Numbered from the stretch's first letter, positions 17,219 to 27,817 are shown. The stretch is 35,730 bases of DNA from Gammaproteobacteria bacterium (GCA_025357835.1 JANYLM010000044.1:1-35730); one strand, 5' to 3'. Numbers and translations: made by a program. Notes: generated from the letters alone by a model not told the origin.

Positions 17219-17980
17219 ATGCGTCGTCAGATGGTCGCGGGTAATTGGAAGATGCACGGCTCTCGGGCCGCTAATCAAGCATTGCTCGCCGAATTGGAGA
17301 TGAGTCTTAAGGCCGAATGGCCGATCGACATCGTGGTTTTTCCGCCTTATGTCTATTTGGGCGACGCGGTCCGCATGCTGGAGGACGGCCGCATCGCCGT
17401 GGGCGCGCAGGATGTATGTGCAGAGTCCGGCGGGGCCTTCACGGGTCAGGTGAGTGCCCACATGCTCAAGGATGTGGGCTGCAGCTTTTGTCTCGTTGGG
17501 CACTCGGAGCGGCGGCGGTGGTATCACGAGGAAGACGCCTTGGTGGCGCGCAAGTTTGCGGCGGCTTTGGAAGCCGGCCTCACTCCGGTGCTATGCGTCG
17601 GGGAAACCCTGGATGAGCGCGAGGCGAAGCAGACCGAGGCGGTAATCGCTCGGCAGCTCGACGCCGTGATCGCGACCCACGGGGTGGGCGGTTTTGCGCG
17701 GGCCATTCTCGCCTATGAGCCAGTGTGGGCCATTGGCACGGGGCGCACGGCCTCGCCGGAGCAGGCGCAGGCGGTGCATTCCTTCCTGCGCGATCGTATT
17801 CACCTGCAAGATGCTAAGATAGCGCGCCATTTGCGGATACTCTACGGCGGCAGTGTCAAGGCCGGCAATGCCGCTGAACTGTTCTCGATGCCCGACGTGG
17901 ATGGTGGATTGGTAGGTGGCGCTTCCTTGAGCGCCGAAGAGTTTCAGCAGATTTGCGCGGCTGCGGCCGTTCGCCATTGA
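17219..17980 (+). CDS. tpiA: Triose-phosphate isomerase
   Basis: TpiA interconverts dihydroxyacetone phosphate and glyceraldehyde-3-phosphate in glycolysis and gluconeogenesis. The 253-residue TIM barrel has the catalytic residues in order: Asn/Lys in [10 protein letters not shown] (residues 5-14), His in LVGHSERRR, Glu in [11 protein letters not shown], and the phosphate-binding GGSVKAGN. An upstream in-frame ATG at 17201 would add six residues, but it lies in a small GGGCA-AA-TGCCC hairpin and gives a non-conserved extension, so 17219 is preferred. It sits 74 bases after glmM and 10 bases before secG. Confidence 0.96.
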   Translation: MRRQMVAGNWKMHGSRAANQALLAELEMSLKAEWPIDIVVFPPYVYLGDAVRMLEDGRIAVGAQDVCAESGGAFTGQVSAHMLKDVGCSFCLVGHSERRRWYHEEDALVARKFAAALEAGLTPVLCVGETLDEREAKQTEAVIARQLDAVIATHGVGGFARAILAYEPVWAIGTGRTASPEQAQAVHSFLRDRIHLQDAKIARHLRILYGGSVKAGNAAELFSMPDVDGGLVGGASLSAEEFQQICAAAAVRH

Positions 17981-17990
17981 GAGATTTCTT

Positions 17991-18314
17991 ATGTTGCGTG
18001 GAGTTATTTTGGGTGTGCATGTACTGCTTGCGCTGATGATTATTGGACTCGTGCTGCTGCAGCGGGGCAAGGGCGCGGAGGCGGGGGCGGGTTTCGGATC
18101 CGGCGCGTCCGGTACGGTGTTCGGTGCGCGCGGCACCAGCACGTTGTTTTCAAAGCTGACGGCTGTGTTTGCAGCGATGTTCTTTGCCACCAGTTTGACG
18201 CTGGCGTACTTAGGCGCACGCCCGACTGCGGAGCCGACCAGTGTATTGGAGCGCGCAGCCCAGGCCGCCGCCGCCACTCAGCCGGCGGTTCCTACGACTC
18301 CGTTGAAAAAGTGA
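17991..18314 (+). CDS. secG: Preprotein translocase subunit SecG
   Basis: SecG is the small auxiliary subunit of the SecYEG protein-export channel in the inner membrane. The 107-residue protein has two transmembrane helices (about residues 3-23 and 53-73). They flank the conserved loop [27 protein letters not shown], cited here only by its LLQRGKGA and FGARG ends. An Ala/Pro/Thr-rich, weakly conserved tail follows. ATG 17991 follows tpiA by 10 bases. tRNA-Leu starts 5 bases after its stop, as in E. coli secG-leuU, so they are probably one transcript. Confidence 0.95.
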   Translation: MLRGVILGVHVLLALMIIGLVLLQRGKGAEAGAGFGSGASGTVFGARGTSTLFSKLTAVFAAMFFATSLTLAYLGARPTAEPTSVLERAAQAAAATQPAVPTTPLKK

Positions 18315-18319
18315 TACAA

Positions 18320-18404
18320 GCCGACGTGGCGAAATTGGTAGACGCGCTAGTTTGAGGGGCTAGTGGGGCAACCTGTGCCGGTTCGAGTCCGGCCGTCGGC
18401 ACCA
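18320..18404 (+). tRNA. tRNA-Leu (anticodon GAG)
   Basis: The acceptor arms GCCGACG (18320-18326) and CGTCGGC (18394-18400) pair perfectly, followed by discriminator A and encoded CCA. The anticodon stem CTAGT/GCTAG encloses TTGAGGG with anticodon GAG at 18354-18356. A long variable arm, typical of class II tRNA-Leu, and a standard T arm (GGTTCGAGTCC) follow. The gene reads CUC codons (and CUU by wobble). It begins 5 bases after secG. Confidence 0.97.
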
Positions 18405-18419
18405 TCACTTTTATGTTTA

Positions 18420-18446
18420 TGTTGCAATCCTTTACGCAATGCAACA
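18420..18446. repeat. Inverted repeat between tRNA-Leu and nuoA
   Basis: TGTTGCA (18420-18426) and TGCAACA (18440-18446) are perfect inverted 7-mers spaced by 13 bases. They lie upstream of the proposed nuo -10 box, at about -30 to -55. This position would suit a regulator-binding site. No known regulator motif was recognised. Confidence 0.35.
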
Positions 18447-18457
18447 GGGGTCGCGCC

Positions 18458-18466
18458 TGATACAAT
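18458..18466 (+). promoter_or_regulatory. Candidate extended -10 promoter of the nuo operon
   Basis: TGATACAAT combines a TGn extension with TACAAT (one mismatch from TATAAT), about 29 bases before the nuoA ATG. No good -35 is seen at the proper spacing, which an extended -10 can tolerate. Confidence 0.45.
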
Positions 18467-18494
18467 TATGGTCAATTGACGTGGTCGGACGCTG

Positions 18495-18854
18495 ATGATG
18501 CTGCGACAGTACTTACCGATACTGATTTTCATGGGTTTAGCCAGCGTCCTGGGGCTCGCGTTATTCACCATTGGCTGGATTTTGGGTCCTCGCCGTCCGG
18601 ACGCGGAAAAGCTCTCCCCCTACGAATGTGGTTTCGAGGCATTCGAGGATTCGCGGATGCGCTTCGATGTCCGCTACTACCTGGTTGCCATCATCTTCAT
18701 CGTGTTCGATTTGGAGATTGCGTTCTTTTTCCCGTGGGCCGTGTCGCTGCGGGTGACCGGCGCCTTCGGCTTGGCTGCAATGCTGATTTTCGCGTTGGTC
18801 CTGGTCGTCGCCCTGGTATATGACTATAAAAAAGGGGCGCTTGAATGGGATTAG
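18495..18854 (+). CDS. nuoA: NADH-quinone oxidoreductase subunit A
   Basis: NuoA is a small membrane subunit of complex I at the junction of membrane and peripheral arms. The 119-residue protein has three transmembrane helices (about 9-30, 63-83 and 89-110). The conserved [21 protein letters not shown] loop between helices 1 and 2, cited by its PYECGFE core, carries the redox-switch cysteine. ATG 18495 (or 18498) is followed by a typical N-terminus. It overlaps nuoB by 10 bases and opens the 14-gene operon. Confidence 0.96.
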   Translation: MMLRQYLPILIFMGLASVLGLALFTIGWILGPRRPDAEKLSPYECGFEAFEDSRMRFDVRYYLVAIIFIVFDLEIAFFFPWAVSLRVTGAFGLAAMLIFALVLVVALVYDYKKGALEWD

Positions 18855-19336
18855 AAGCCGTGTCCGCCGACAGCAGCACCGTGCGCGGCTTCGAAGTGAC
18901 CACCGTCGATAAGTTGATCAATTGGGCCCGTACCGGCTCGCTGTGGCCGATGACCTTTGGACTGGCCTGTTGCGCCGTCGAAATGATGCATGCCGGCGCG
19001 GCACGTTACGACCTAGATCGTTTCGGCGTGGTGTTTCGGCCCAGCCCTCGCCAGTCCGACGTGATGATCGTGGCCGGAACCTTGGTGAACAAGATGGCGC
19101 CGGCCTTGCGCAAGGTTTACGACCAAATGGCTGAGCCGCGCTGGGTGATTTCCATGGGCTCCTGCGCCAACGGCGGCGGCTACTATCATTACTCCTACGC
19201 CGTGGTGCGCGGCTGCGATCGTATCGTGCCCGTTGACGTGTACGTTCCAGGTTGCCCGCCCACTGCCGAAGCGCTGCTCTACGGCATCATTCAGCTGCAG
19301 AACAAAATCAAGCGTAACAAGGCGATTATCCGATGA
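18845..19336 (+). CDS. nuoB: NADH-quinone oxidoreductase subunit B
   Basis: NuoB holds iron-sulfur cluster N2, the last electron carrier before quinone, in the peripheral arm. The 163-residue protein has the cluster ligands: the adjacent cysteines in [12 protein letters not shown], the Cys in MGSCANGGG, and the Cys in [14 protein letters not shown] 18845 lies inside the end of nuoA, and the stop overlaps nuoC by 4 bases (ATGA). Full length for the short bacterial form. Confidence 0.97.
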   Translation: MGLEAVSADSSTVRGFEVTTVDKLINWARTGSLWPMTFGLACCAVEMMHAGAARYDLDRFGVVFRPSPRQSDVMIVAGTLVNKMAPALRKVYDQMAEPRWVISMGSCANGGGYYHYSYAVVRGCDRIVPVDVYVPGCPPTAEALLYGIIQLQNKIKRNKAIIR

Positions 19337-20079
19337 GCGTGGATGCAAGCGAGGCGGCGGTGGTCCCCGCCCGCCTAGAGGTTCTTGCGAGCGCTGTCGC
19401 GCATGCGATGCCGGATCAATTGCGCCTGGTGCGGAATTCTGCACGCGAATTGACCTACGAGGTGGCACCTGAGCATTTGCTGGATGCGGTGGTGCGGTTG
19501 CGCGATGCCGCCGATCTGAAATTCGAAATGTGCATGGACGTGTGCGGCGTGGACTACCTCGAGCACGGCCGCGCTGAGTGGAAAACTCAAGACGCCACCT
19601 CGTCGGGTTTCAGCCGCGGCGTTGCGCGGAGCGGGGCCATGGATGCACCTATCGCCGCCGGGCGACGCTTCGCCGTCGTGTACCACCTATTGTCGATCTC
19701 GCTCAATCAACGTGTTCGCTTGCGCGTGTTTTGCGCCGACGATGCCGAACCCATGGTGGATTCGGTAACCGGTGTTTGGGCCGGCGCCGATTGGTTCGAA
19801 CGCGAGACCTTCGACATGTTCGGCATCATGTTCAAGGGGCACCCGGACCTGCGCCGCCTGTTGACCGATTACGGCTTCATTGGGCACCCGTTTCGCAAGG
19901 ACTTCCCGCTGTCGGGCAATGTCGAAGTCCGCTATGACCCGGAGAAGGGCCGCGTCGTCTACCAACCGGTGACCATCGACCCACGTGTGCTCGTGCCGAA
20001 AGTGATTCGCCACGACAATCGCTATGATCCCGCATTGACGAATGCTTCCGTGCCGAACGCCGGGAAGACCAGTGCCTGA
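19333..20079 (+). CDS. nuoC: NADH-quinone oxidoreductase subunit C
   Basis: NuoC is a 30-kDa peripheral-arm subunit contacting NuoD and NuoB. The 248-residue protein has the [20 protein letters not shown] strand region, cited by its YHLLS core. The family signature is [20 protein letters not shown], again cited by its core [10 protein letters not shown], followed by [10 protein letters not shown]. About 25 extra residues rich in Ser/Gly/Arg (near 80-105) separate the N-terminal fold from YHLLS, as in some xanthomonad-type NuoC proteins. It is separate from nuoD, unlike the fused NuoCD of E. coli. Confidence 0.96.
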   Translation: MSVDASEAAVVPARLEVLASAVAHAMPDQLRLVRNSARELTYEVAPEHLLDAVVRLRDAADLKFEMCMDVCGVDYLEHGRAEWKTQDATSSGFSRGVARSGAMDAPIAAGRRFAVVYHLLSISLNQRVRLRVFCADDAEPMVDSVTGVWAGADWFERETFDMFGIMFKGHPDLRRLLTDYGFIGHPFRKDFPLSGNVEVRYDPEKGRVVYQPVTIDPRVLVPKVIRHDNRYDPALTNASVPNAGKTSA

Positions 20080-21325
20080 AATTCGCAATTACACGATGAA
20101 CTTCGGGCCCCAGCACCCAGCGGCGCACGGCGTGCTGCGTCTGGTGTTGGAAATGGACGGCGAAGTGATTCAGAAGGCCGACCCGCATATCGGTCTATTG
20201 CATCGCGGCACCGAGAAACTCGCCGAGAGCAAGCCTTTCAATCAGTCAATCGGCTACATGGATAGGCTGGACTACGTGTCCATGATGTGCAATGAGCACG
20301 CCTATGTCATGGCCATAGAGAAGCTGCTGGGAATTGAGCCGCCGCTGCGCGCGCAATACATCCGCGTGATGTTCGATGAGATCACGCGAATCCTCAATCA
20401 TCTAATGTGGCTGGGGGCGCATGCCCTGGACATCGGCGCCATGACGGTGTTCCTGTACTGCTTTCGCGAGCGCGAAGATCTGATGGACTGCTATGAGGCG
20501 GTATCGGGCACCCGCATGCACGCAACGTACTACCGGCCGGGCGGGGTGTACCGCGATCTGCCGGACGCCATGCCGAAGTACCAGCATTCCGAGTGGCGCA
20601 GCAAGAAGGATGTGGATCGTCTCAACGAAAGGCGCTCCGGCGGTTTGTTGGATTTCATCGCCGACTTCACCAAGCGCTTTCCAGCCTGCATCGACGAATA
20701 CGAAACCCTGCTCACCGATAATCGCATCTGGAAGCAGCGTACGGTGAACATCGGGGTCGTTACACCTGAGCGCGCCATGCAGTTGGGATTCTCCGGTCCA
20801 ATGCTGCGCGGTTCCGGCATCGAATGGGACTTGCGCAAGAAGCAGCCCTACGATGTGTACGAGCGCATGGATTTCGACATTCCCGTGGGCGTCAACGGAG
20901 ATTGCTACGATCGCTACCTGGTACGCATCGAGGAATTGCGGCAGTCGACCCGCATCGTCGATCAATGCCTCGCGTGGCTGAAAGTCAACCCGGGTCCCGT
21001 CATGATCGATGACCGCAAAGTACGGCCGCCGCGGCGCGAAGAGATGAAAGGCGACATGGAATCGTTGATCCATCATTTTAAGCTTATGACGGAGGGGTAC
21101 TGCGTGCCCGAAGGCGAGGCGTATGCCGCCGTCGAGGCGCCAAAAGGCGAGCTCGGGGTGTACCTGGTGTCCGATGGCGCCAACAAACCTTATCGCTTGA
21201 AGGTGCGCGCGCCGGGGTTTGCGCATCTCGCGTCGCTCGATGAAATGGTGCGAGGGCATATGCTGGCGGACGTGGTGGCGGTCATCGGAACTCAAGACAT
21301 AGTGTTCGGCGAGATCGATCGATGA
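20072..21325 (+). CDS. nuoD: NADH-quinone oxidoreductase subunit D
   Basis: NuoD, the 49-kDa homologue, forms the quinone pocket together with NuoB. The 417-residue product contains [15 protein letters not shown] near the N-terminus, [12 protein letters not shown], and the C-terminal VYLVSDG and [10 protein letters not shown] regions. GTG 20072 is preferred: GGGAAG lies 5 bases upstream and the following residues [16 protein letters not shown] are conserved. The frame is also open from ATG 20042, inside nuoC. It overlaps nuoC by 8 bases and nuoE by 4 (ATGA). Confidence 0.96.
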   Translation: MPEIRNYTMNFGPQHPAAHGVLRLVLEMDGEVIQKADPHIGLLHRGTEKLAESKPFNQSIGYMDRLDYVSMMCNEHAYVMAIEKLLGIEPPLRAQYIRVMFDEITRILNHLMWLGAHALDIGAMTVFLYCFREREDLMDCYEAVSGTRMHATYYRPGGVYRDLPDAMPKYQHSEWRSKKDVDRLNERRSGGLLDFIADFTKRFPACIDEYETLLTDNRIWKQRTVNIGVVTPERAMQLGFSGPMLRGSGIEWDLRKKQPYDVYERMDFDIPVGVNGDCYDRYLVRIEELRQSTRIVDQCLAWLKVNPGPVMIDDRKVRPPRREEMKGDMESLIHHFKLMTEGYCVPEGEAYAAVEAPKGELGVYLVSDGANKPYRLKVRAPGFAHLASLDEMVRGHMLADVVAVIGTQDIVFGEIDR

Positions 21326-21807
21326 GCGTGCAATTATCCGCGCATGTGCGCGAAGAAATCGACCGTTGGGTGGCGAAGTTTCCGCCCGACCGCAAGCGCT
21401 CCGCGGTGATTTCCGCCCTGCACGCCGCACAGCATGAGAACAATGGATTCTTGACGACCGAGCTCATGGATGCGGTGGCTGCCTACCTGGGGCTGGCGCC
21501 CATTCTGGTGTACGAAGTGGCGACGTTTTATTCCATGTTCGAGACTAAGCCCGTGGGCCGCCATCACGTGTCGGTGTGCACCAATATTTCCTGCATGCTG
21601 CGCGGCTCCCAGGAAGTGGTCGATCATGTCGAGAAGAAATTGGGAATCAAGACGGGTGAAAGCACTGCGGATGGACGCATCTATTTGAAGCGCGAAGAGG
21701 AATGCCTGGCCGCGTGCACCGGCGCGCCCATGATGATGGTGGACCATGTGTTCTACGAGAACCTGAATCCCGAAAGCATCGATAAGATTCTGGATGAATT
21801 GACATGA
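21322..21807 (+). CDS. nuoE: NADH-quinone oxidoreductase subunit E
   Basis: NuoE is a thioredoxin-fold subunit of the NADH-dehydrogenase module carrying 2Fe-2S cluster N1a. The 161-residue protein has the four ligand cysteines in the expected pairs: CTNISC (about residues 87-92) and [10 protein letters not shown] (about 127-136). The helical N-terminal part contains [16 protein letters not shown] 21322 overlaps the nuoD stop. nuoF follows after 15 bases. Confidence 0.96.
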   Translation: MSVQLSAHVREEIDRWVAKFPPDRKRSAVISALHAAQHENNGFLTTELMDAVAAYLGLAPILVYEVATFYSMFETKPVGRHHVSVCTNISCMLRGSQEVVDHVEKKLGIKTGESTADGRIYLKREEECLAACTGAPMMMVDHVFYENLNPESIDKILDELT

Positions 21808-21822
21808 GCGGAGCTTAAGCGG

Positions 21823-23139
21823 ATGGCTTACGAGCAGAACCTAGTGTTGTTCGAAGCGCTGCAATACGAGCGTCCCTGGACTCTGCAAGGTTACCGCCAA
21901 TTCGGCGGCTATCAGGCGTGGGAGAAGATCCTGCGCGAGCAAACGCCGCGCGAGAAGATCATCGAGGAGGTCAAGAACTCTGGACTGCGCGGCAGAGGCG
22001 GTGCGGCATTCCCCACCGGCGTGAAATGGAGCTTCATGCCGCGCTCCTCGCCGGTGCAGAAGTACGCCGTATGCAATTCGGACGAATCCGAACCCGGCAC
22101 CTGCCATGACCGCGATATTCTGCGATACAACCCACATTCGGTCATTGAGGGCATGGCCATCGGCGGCTATGCGATGACGGCCACGGTGGGCTATAACTAT
22201 ATTCGCGGCGAATTCTTGGGCGAACCCATCCCGCGCTTTGAAGCCGCGCTGGCCGAAGCCTATGCGGCCGGGTTGCTCGGCAAGAACATTCTCGGTTCGG
22301 GCGTGGATTTCGATCTGCACATGTTCATCGGTGCGGGCGCTTATATATGCGGCGAGGAAACGGCACTGCTCGAATCCCTCGAAGGCAAACCGGGAAAGCC
22401 GCGTTTCAAGCCGCCGTTTCCGGCAAATTTCGGCTTGTTCGGCAAGCCGACTACCATCAACAACACGCAGAGCTTTGCGACGGTGCCCACCATCATGCGT
22501 AAGGGCGCGGCATGGTTTGCCGGCTTAGGCCCTGTCAATTCCGGCGGCACCGCAATCTTCTCTGTTTCGGGCCATGTGACCAAGCCGGGTAATTTCGAGT
22601 TACCTATGGGGATTCCTTTTAAAGATCTCATGGACCTTTGCGGCGGCGTCTGGAAAGGACGCAAACTCAAGGCCGTCATTCCGGGGGGGTCATCCTGCAT
22701 GGTGGTGCCCGCCGAGGTGATGTGGGCCACCAACATGGATTATGACTCGCTGAAGAAGGCCGGCTCATCGTTCGGCACCGGCGCCGTCATCGTCATGGAT
22801 GAAACCACTTGCATGGTGCGCGCGCTGGAGCGCCTGGCGCGCTTTTACATGTCGGAGTCCTGTGGTCAATGCACGCCCTGCCGCGAAGGCACGGGATGGC
22901 TCGACCGCATGCTGAAGCGGATCATCGCGGGCCAGGGCAGGAGCGAGGATCTCGGCCTGTTGCTGGATGTGGCCAATCGCATCGAAGGCCACACCATTTG
23001 CGCGCTGGGCGATGCCGCCGCGTGGCCGGTGCAGAGTTTCTTGAAGCACTTCCGGCCTGAGTTTCAATACATGATTGAGCACAAGGGCCGCTCAATCGTC
23101 GAAGGCCATGGGGCCGACGCGGCGGCCGTGGCGGCGTAA
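21823..23139 (+). CDS. nuoF: NADH-quinone oxidoreductase subunit F
   Basis: NuoF binds NADH and FMN and carries 4Fe-4S cluster N3; it is the entry point for electrons. The 438-residue protein shows the NADH loop [13 protein letters not shown], the FMN region [15 protein letters not shown] and [17 protein letters not shown]. Cluster ligands are in [13 protein letters not shown], plus a later Cys in [11 protein letters not shown] 21823 has a purine-rich upstream region (GGAG 21808-21812). Complete. Confidence 0.97.
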   Translation: MAYEQNLVLFEALQYERPWTLQGYRQFGGYQAWEKILREQTPREKIIEEVKNSGLRGRGGAAFPTGVKWSFMPRSSPVQKYAVCNSDESEPGTCHDRDILRYNPHSVIEGMAIGGYAMTATVGYNYIRGEFLGEPIPRFEAALAEAYAAGLLGKNILGSGVDFDLHMFIGAGAYICGEETALLESLEGKPGKPRFKPPFPANFGLFGKPTTINNTQSFATVPTIMRKGAAWFAGLGPVNSGGTAIFSVSGHVTKPGNFELPMGIPFKDLMDLCGGVWKGRKLKAVIPGGSSCMVVPAEVMWATNMDYDSLKKAGSSFGTGAVIVMDETTCMVRALERLARFYMSESCGQCTPCREGTGWLDRMLKRIIAGQGRSEDLGLLLDVANRIEGHTICALGDAAAWPVQSFLKHFRPEFQYMIEHKGRSIVEGHGADAAAVAA

Positions 23140-23144
23140 ATATT

Positions 23145-25334
23145 ATGAGCGACGACACGGTCAATATCGAAGTCAATGGTGTGCCGCTGAAGGCCCGTAA
23201 GGGGCAGATGATCATGCAGGTCACCGATCCGGCCAATATTTATATTCCGCGATTTTGCTATCACGATAAGCTCACCGTCGCCGCCAATTGCCGCATGTGC
23301 CTGGTCGAGGTGGAGAAGGCGCCGAAGCCGATGCCGGCCTGTGCCACGCCCGTGACCGAAGGCATGAAGGTATTCACCAAGTCGCCGAAGGCCGTGGCCG
23401 CGCAGCGTGCGACCATGGAATTTCTGTTGATCAATCATCCTCTCGATTGTCCGATTTGCGATCAGGGCGGGGAGTGTGAGCTGCAGGATTTGGCCCTGGG
23501 GTATGGGCGGGATATTGCTCGTTTCAGCGAACGCAAGCGAGTGGTCAAGGACAAGAACCTAGGACCGCTGGTGTCGACCGACATGACCCGCTGCATTCAT
23601 TGCACGCGCTGCATTCGCTTCGGCCAGGAAATCCAGGGTTATCCGCAGATGGGCACGTCTGGCCGCGGCGAAAACATGGAAGTAGGCACGTACATCGAAC
23701 AAAGCGTCGATCACGAGCTATCGGCCAATATCATCGATCTGTGTCCGGTCGGCGCGCTCAACAACAAACCCTTTCGTTACCACGCCCGCGCCTGGGAGAT
23801 GACCCAGCACGCCCTGGTATCGCCGCATGACGCTTTCGGCACCAATCTGTATGCGCATGTGCTGCGCGGCAAGTTGATGCGCATGGTGCCGCGCGAAAAC
23901 GAGGAGATCAACGAAACCTGGATTGCCGATCGCGATCGCTTCGGCTTCGAGGGCATGTATTCCGCGGATCGGGTGTCGCAGCCGATGCTGCGCATCGACG
24001 GTGAGCTGCAGGCTGTGGACTGGGAAGTGGCGCTCAACGCGGCGGCGGAGGGCTTGCAGAAAGTGGCCGCCGCTCACGGCGGCGGCGCCACGGGATTTCT
24101 GGCGTCGCCGCTGGCCACCGTCGAGGAGCTGTACTTGCTGGCGCAAATTGCGCGTGGACTTGGCAGCGCCAACATCGATCATCGATTGCGTCAGCTGGAT
24201 TTTCGCGCGCAGGAACACGACGCGGTCTTCCCAAGCTTAGGACTGAGGATCGCCGACATTGAACGCCTCGACGGCGTGCTGGTGATTGGCTCGAACCTGC
24301 GGCATGAAGTGCCTTTGCTGGCGCACCGCATCCGCAAGGCCGCGGTGCGGAACGCGGGTGCAAAAGTGGCCTTCCTCAATCCGCGCCGCTTCGACTATAT
24401 GTTTCCCGTTGCAGCCTATGCCTTGGCGGAAACCGACATGGTCGGCGAGTTGGCGGCGGTGGTGCGCGCGGCCGCGGCGGCCGTCGATAAGCCGGTGCCA
24501 GCGGGTGTCGCTGCCGCCGAGGTCAGCGATTCTCATCGGGCGGTGGTCGGCGCGCTCATGAACGGCACGCGCCGTGCGGTCATCCTCGGGACCTTGGCGC
24601 AGCGACATCCCGCGTATTCGCAGCTCAAAGCCCTGGCCGCGATGCTGGCGCAGCTGTGCGCCGCCAGCGCCGGCTGCGTTACCGAAGGCGCCAACGCAGC
24701 GGGGGCATATCTGGCGGGCGCGGTGCCGCACCGTGAACCGGGTGGTGCACCGGCTGCCGCCGTGGGTCTGTCGGCGCGCGCCATGCTGGAGTCGGCTATG
24801 AAGGCCTACGTGCTGTTCGGCGGGATTGACCCAGCGTCCGACTTCGCCGTCGAGGCGCGCGCACTGGGGGCGGCGGATTTGGTGGTCGCAGTCACCACGC
24901 ATCTGCCCGAGAGCCTGCGCTCGTCCGTGCATGTGGTGCTGCCCATCGGAGCATTCGCCGAGACCTCGGGCACCTTCGTCAGCGCCGAGGGACGCTGGCA
25001 GAGCTGGGCAGGGGCCGCGAAATTGCCGGGCGAGAGCCGGCCGGGCTGGAAAGTGTTGCGTGTGCTCGCGAACTTGCTGAACTTGCACGGCGTCGATTAC
25101 GTGAGCTCGGAGGAAGTACGCGAGGCGTTGAAGGCCCTTTGCGGCAGCCGCATCGACGCGTCCAGCAATGGCGTCCAAGCGGATGGGCGTGGCGGCGCAG
25201 GGGTCATTTCGCCGCGAGAGGCGCAGGCGGCTCCCTGGGTGGATGTTCCGCCGTATCAGTGCGACACGCTGGTCCGCGGGTCCGAGGCATTGTCGAAAAC
25301 CAAGGACGGGCGCATGACCCGCACCGTGATTTGA
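23145..25334 (+). CDS. nuoG: NADH-quinone oxidoreductase subunit G
   Basis: NuoG is the largest peripheral subunit. Its N-terminal ferredoxin fold carries N1b (CRMCLVE and nearby Cys). It is followed by the N5 His-Cys3 site (HPLDCPICDQGGEC) and N4 (CIHCTRCIRFGQE with CPVGAL). A degenerate molybdopterin-oxidoreductase-like domain makes up the rest of the 729 residues. The extra N7 cluster ligands found in E. coli NuoG after the N4 region are not seen: the sequence there is WEMTQHALVSPHDAFG, with no cysteines. This is the common mitochondrial-type state. The C-terminal part is Ala-rich and weakly conserved. nuoH starts at the base after the stop. Confidence 0.96.
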   Translation: MSDDTVNIEVNGVPLKARKGQMIMQVTDPANIYIPRFCYHDKLTVAANCRMCLVEVEKAPKPMPACATPVTEGMKVFTKSPKAVAAQRATMEFLLINHPLDCPICDQGGECELQDLALGYGRDIARFSERKRVVKDKNLGPLVSTDMTRCIHCTRCIRFGQEIQGYPQMGTSGRGENMEVGTYIEQSVDHELSANIIDLCPVGALNNKPFRYHARAWEMTQHALVSPHDAFGTNLYAHVLRGKLMRMVPRENEEINETWIADRDRFGFEGMYSADRVSQPMLRIDGELQAVDWEVALNAAAEGLQKVAAAHGGGATGFLASPLATVEELYLLAQIARGLGSANIDHRLRQLDFRAQEHDAVFPSLGLRIADIERLDGVLVIGSNLRHEVPLLAHRIRKAAVRNAGAKVAFLNPRRFDYMFPVAAYALAETDMVGELAAVVRAAAAAVDKPVPAGVAAAEVSDSHRAVVGALMNGTRRAVILGTLAQRHPAYSQLKALAAMLAQLCAASAGCVTEGANAAGAYLAGAVPHREPGGAPAAAVGLSARAMLESAMKAYVLFGGIDPASDFAVEARALGAADLVVAVTTHLPESLRSSVHVVLPIGAFAETSGTFVSAEGRWQSWAGAAKLPGESRPGWKVLRVLANLLNLHGVDYVSSEEVREALKALCGSRIDASSNGVQADGRGGAGVISPREAQAAPWVDVPPYQCDTLVRGSEALSKTKDGRMTRTVI

Positions 25335-26411
25335 ATGTGGGACTGGAGCCCCATTCGCGACTGGCTGTCGGGCATCATCACGCCGTATTGGACGCTGCCG
25401 ATGCTGCTCGCCGTGCAGACGCTGATGGTCATGATTTGCATCATTCTCACCATGGCGTTTTACACCTTGGCGGAACGCAAGGTCATCGGTTGGATTCAGG
25501 CGCGCAAGGGGCCGAACCGCATCGGCGGTCTGTTGATTCCGGGTTTGGCCCAGCCGTTTGCCGATGTCGTCAAACTCATGTTCAAAGAGATTATTATTCC
25601 GGCGGATTCGAACGGATTCCTGTTCCGCTTGGCGCCCTTCCTGGCCTTGGTGCCGTCGCTCGCCATTTGGGCGGTCATTCCCTTTTCTCCGCAACATGCC
25701 TTCGCCAATATCGATGCCGGGCTGCTCTATGTTTTGGCGCTCACCTCCATGGGCGTGTACGGCATCATCCTCGCCGGCTGGGCCGCGAACTCTAAGTATG
25801 CTTTCTTGGGCGCGATGCGCTCGGCCGCGCAAATTGTCGCCTATGAAATTGCCATGGGCTTCGCCATGGTGGGCGTATTGATGGCGGCCGGTAGCCTCAA
25901 CATCGGCGACATCATTCAGGCGCAGGCGGGACTGTTCGGCTGGAATTGGACCTGGCTGTTTCCGCTGCTGGTGGTGTACTTCATCTCCGGGGTCGCCGAG
26001 ACTAATCGCGCCCCATTCGACGTCGCCGAGGGTGAATCGGAGATCGTCGCAGGCTTTCACGTCGACTATTCGGGCATGGCGTTCGCGCTGTTTTTCATCG
26101 CCGAATACGTCAATATGATTTTGATTTCGGCGCTGACGGTAATCTTCTTCTTTGGCGGCTGGCTGTCGCCGTTCGACGGCTGGCTGCCGGAGGACTCATG
26201 GCTCGCCGCGCCCGGGTTTTTCTGGTTCGGCTTGAAGACTCTGTTCCCCATGTTCACTTTCCTGTGGTTGCGCGCGACATTTCCGCGCTATCGCTACGAT
26301 CAAATCATGCGCCTGGGCTGGAAGGCCTTGATTCCGGTCACGCTGGTTTGGCTATTGGTTGAGGGCTTCATGGTTTATTTCCATGTCGGGCCGTGGAAGG
26401 GGCATCTCTAA
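25335..26411 (+). CDS. nuoH: NADH-quinone oxidoreductase subunit H
   Basis: NuoH is the membrane subunit that forms part of the quinone tunnel. The 358-residue protein has about eight hydrophobic helices. It carries the conserved [20 protein letters not shown] and [18 protein letters not shown] regions (cited by their cores), whose acidic loop residues couple quinone chemistry to proton transfer. ATG 25335 directly abuts the nuoG stop. The TAATG at the end overlaps the nuoI start by one base. Confidence 0.97.
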   Translation: MWDWSPIRDWLSGIITPYWTLPMLLAVQTLMVMICIILTMAFYTLAERKVIGWIQARKGPNRIGGLLIPGLAQPFADVVKLMFKEIIIPADSNGFLFRLAPFLALVPSLAIWAVIPFSPQHAFANIDAGLLYVLALTSMGVYGIILAGWAANSKYAFLGAMRSAAQIVAYEIAMGFAMVGVLMAAGSLNIGDIIQAQAGLFGWNWTWLFPLLVVYFISGVAETNRAPFDVAEGESEIVAGFHVDYSGMAFALFFIAEYVNMILISALTVIFFFGGWLSPFDGWLPEDSWLAAPGFFWFGLKTLFPMFTFLWLRATFPRYRYDQIMRLGWKALIPVTLVWLLVEGFMVYFHVGPWKGHL

Positions 26412-26899
26412 TGCAAGGCATCCGCAATTTCCTTAAGACCTTCCTGCTCTGGGAGCTATTGCAGGGTCTATGGGTGACCTGGAAGGGGCTGTTTGCGCCC
26501 AAGATCACGGTGAACTATCCCGAAGAGAAGACTCCACAGAGCAGTCGCTTTCGCGGCCTGCATGCGCTGCGGCGCTATCCCAACGGCGAGGAGCGCTGCA
26601 TCGCCTGCAAGCTCTGCGAAGCGGTGTGCCCGGCGCTGGCCATCACCATCGAATCGGACGTGAGCGCCGACGGCACGCGCCGCACCACACGCTACGACAT
26701 CGATTTGTTCAAGTGCATTTTCTGTGGCTTTTGCGAAGAGGCGTGCCCGGTCGACGCCATCGTGGAAACGCGGCTGCATGAGTACCATATGGAGAATCGC
26801 GGCGAGAACATCATGAGCAAGGACAAGTTGCTCGCTATCGGCGAGCGCTACGAAGCCATGATTGCGGCGGATCGCGCCGCCGACGCACGGTATCGCTGA
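26411..26899 (+). CDS. nuoI: NADH-quinone oxidoreductase subunit I
   Basis: NuoI is the 8Fe ferredoxin-like subunit carrying clusters N6a and N6b, between NuoG and NuoB. The 162-residue product has the two ligand sets [13 protein letters not shown] (about residues 60-72) and [15 protein letters not shown] (about 99-113). An N-terminal amphipathic helix contacts the membrane. ATG 26411 is used (TAATG overlap with nuoH). An open frame from GTG 26393 would add six residues inside nuoH and is less likely. Confidence 0.96.
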   Translation: MQGIRNFLKTFLLWELLQGLWVTWKGLFAPKITVNYPEEKTPQSSRFRGLHALRRYPNGEERCIACKLCEAVCPALAITIESDVSADGTRRTTRYDIDLFKCIFCGFCEEACPVDAIVETRLHEYHMENRGENIMSKDKLLAIGERYEAMIAADRAADARYR

Positions 26900-27501
26900 T
26901 GTTTCCGACCATTCTGTTTTTCACATTCGCCGCCACCCTGATCGCCGCTGCGCTCGGCGTCATCCTGGCCCGCAACCCGGTGTACTCGGCACTGCTCTTG
27001 GTGCTGTGCTTCTTCAACAGCGCCGTCATCTGGCTGTTGCTGGACGCGGAGTTCCTGGGGATAGTGCTTGTGCTGGTCTATGTCGGCGCCGTGATGGTGT
27101 TGTTCCTGTTCGTGGTCATGATGCTCGATATCAATCTCGCGGAACTGCGCAAGGGATTGGCGAGCTACTGGCCTCTGGCGGTGGCGATTGCGGGCTTCGT
27201 GGTGTTCGCGATGATCAACATCATCGTGGTGAAGCACTTGGGCGGCATGAGCATGAGAACGGCGCCGGCGCTGGCCGCCAATTATTCGAACACTCGAGAG
27301 CTGGGCACGGCCTTGTTCACTCGCTATGCCTATCCCGCACAGATCGCTGCGGTCATTCTGCTGGTGGCGAGTGTGGCCGCCATCGTGCTGACGCTGCGGC
27401 GGCGCACCGGCGGCAAGCCGCAGAACATCGCCCAGCAGGTCGCGGTGCGGGCCAAGGATCGAGTGCGAATTGTCAAAATGGCCTCCGAGAAAAGACCATG
27501 A
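26899..27501 (+). CDS. nuoJ: NADH-quinone oxidoreductase subunit J
   Basis: NuoJ is a membrane subunit whose third helix contains the pi-bulge involved in coupling. The 200-residue protein has five hydrophobic helices, including the conserved [20 protein letters not shown] region, cited by its core [11 protein letters not shown]. The C-terminal cytosolic tail is basic ([11 protein letters not shown]). ATG overlaps the nuoI TGA by one base (TGATG). The stop overlaps nuoK by 4 bases. Confidence 0.95.
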   Translation: MFPTILFFTFAATLIAAALGVILARNPVYSALLLVLCFFNSAVIWLLLDAEFLGIVLVLVYVGAVMVLFLFVVMMLDINLAELRKGLASYWPLAVAIAGFVVFAMINIIVVKHLGGMSMRTAPALAANYSNTRELGTALFTRYAYPAQIAAVILLVASVAAIVLTLRRRTGGKPQNIAQQVAVRAKDRVRIVKMASEKRP

Positions 27502-27803
27502 TTACGCTTAACTATGTGCTGACTCTGTCCGCGATACTGTTCGCGATTGCGGTCGCCGGAGTGTTCCTGAACCGCCGCAACATCATCGTGCTGCTGATGT
27601 GCATTGAGCTCATGCTGCTCGCGGTGAATTTCAATTTCGTGGCGTTCTCGCGTTATCTGGGCGACATCGGCGGCCAGATTTTCGTGTTTTTCATACTGAC
27701 CGTGGCGGCGGCCGAGGCGGCCATCGGTCTCGCGATTCTGGTCGTCGTGTTCCGCGAACGCCGCAGCATCGAAGTCGAAGATCTCGACACTCTGCAAGGC
27801 TGA
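27498..27803 (+). CDS. nuoK: NADH-quinone oxidoreductase subunit K
   Basis: NuoK is an MrpC-like three-helix membrane subunit with two buried glutamates used for proton translocation. The 101-residue protein from ATG 27498 has three helices (about 3-22, 28-48 and 60-84). The glutamates lie in [13 protein letters not shown] and [10 protein letters not shown]. The same frame is open far upstream inside nuoI/nuoJ, but that extension is non-coding shadow. ATGA overlaps the nuoJ stop. Confidence 0.95.
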   Translation: MITLNYVLTLSAILFAIAVAGVFLNRRNIIVLLMCIELMLLAVNFNFVAFSRYLGDIGGQIFVFFILTVAAAEAAIGLAILVVVFRERRSIEVEDLDTLQG

Positions 27804-27817
27804 GGGACACGCACACC

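Noticed and set aside
24237..26060. 607-codon open frame on the minus strand
   Set aside because: It is the antisense of nuoG and nuoH, both clear by motifs. The frame is open because of high GC and codon bias, and the translation is low-complexity His/Arg-rich with no domain.
26862..27497. N-terminal extension of the nuoK frame
   Set aside because: It overlaps nuoI and nuoJ in another frame and reads as low-complexity Arg/Gly/Ala-rich sequence. NuoK proper starts at 27498.
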